Of a stretch of DNA of 64,000 nt, positions 63,989 to 64,000 are shown piece after piece. This DNA comes from Bradyrhizobium diversitatis (GTDB lineage: Bacteria > Pseudomonadota > Alphaproteobacteria > Rhizobiales > Xanthobacteraceae): positions 62,001 to 126,000 of the forward strand of contig NZ_JACEGD010000004.1 of assembly GCF_016031635.1 (NCBI RefSeq), read 5' to 3'. The notes beneath the pieces were generated by a model. That model did not search any database and was not told the DNA's origin. It was given only the letters and a program-made list of their open reading frames with translations. The number at the start of each line of letters is the position of its first letter. Position 1 is the stretch's first letter. Position numbers and translations under genes: made by a program.

Positions 63989-64000
63989 GGGTTGTGGCAG

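Overview
The window is high-GC alphaproteobacterial chromosome. It looks most like Bradyrhizobium or a close relative, judging from gene content, DUF1236 and other small proteins, several families of long intergenic palindromic repeats, and many overlapping ATGA/TGATG operon junctions. No rRNA, tRNA, CRISPR array or intact insertion sequence was seen. The call rests on recognition, not on a database search.

Layout. 1-5 kb: a truncated Tat-exported ABC binding protein diverges from an acyl-CoA synthetase / TetR / Baeyer-Villiger monooxygenase operon, with a TetR-like dyad between them. 5-14 kb: alanine dehydrogenase diverges from an Lrp-type regulator; then a three-subunit molybdenum aldehyde oxidoreductase, an Orn/Lys/Arg decarboxylase and a GNAT acetyltransferase. 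14-18.5 kb: a lone flagellar-rod-like gene, a D-2-hydroxyacid dehydrogenase diverging from a split ThDP decarboxylase, VanZ-like and DUF1236 proteins. 18.5-31 kb, almost all minus strand: glxR-hyi-gcl (glyoxylate to glycerate), adenine deaminase, a NYN-LOTUS protein, a TctCBA carboxylate transporter with an IclR regulator, and an NDP-forming acyl-CoA ligase. 31.5-35.6 kb: FCD-GntR regulator, oxc and frc, closed by a strong terminator. 35.6-44 kb: an accessory-looking stretch with a frameshifted secreted protein, IS-end-like repeats, a GntR-controlled taurine/nitrate-type ABC operon with an extra small membrane protein, an Fe-dependent alcohol dehydrogenase and a gene remnant. 44-50.5 kb: assorted enzymes, a frameshifted cytochrome c, a YegD-like Hsp70 and a COG0523 GTPase under a perfect Zur-like palindrome. 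50.6-58.3 kb: a second TctCBA operon, two tandem OxlT-like transporters and a CBS protein. 58.5-64 kb: ketopantoate-reductase-like and FAH-family enzymes, three small or secreted proteins, a nitronate monooxygenase and a quinone oxidoreductase.

How it works together. frc and oxc would turn oxalate into formate and CO2 through a CoA cycle. The two OxlT-like carriers and possibly the Tct systems would bring in oxalate or other dicarboxylates. gcl-hyi-glxR would recover carbon from glyoxylate. The most interesting observation is a repeated 17-bp dyad, TGGNAT-N5-ATRCCA. It occurs twice upstream of the FCD-GntR/oxc/frc operon, and again upstream of the second tctCBA operon, each OxlT-like gene and the CBS gene. 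At five of these sites a TTG-type -35-like box sits 2-3 bp 5' of the dyad. I infer a dispersed oxalate/carboxylate regulon controlled by the GntR protein encoded at 31577-32308.
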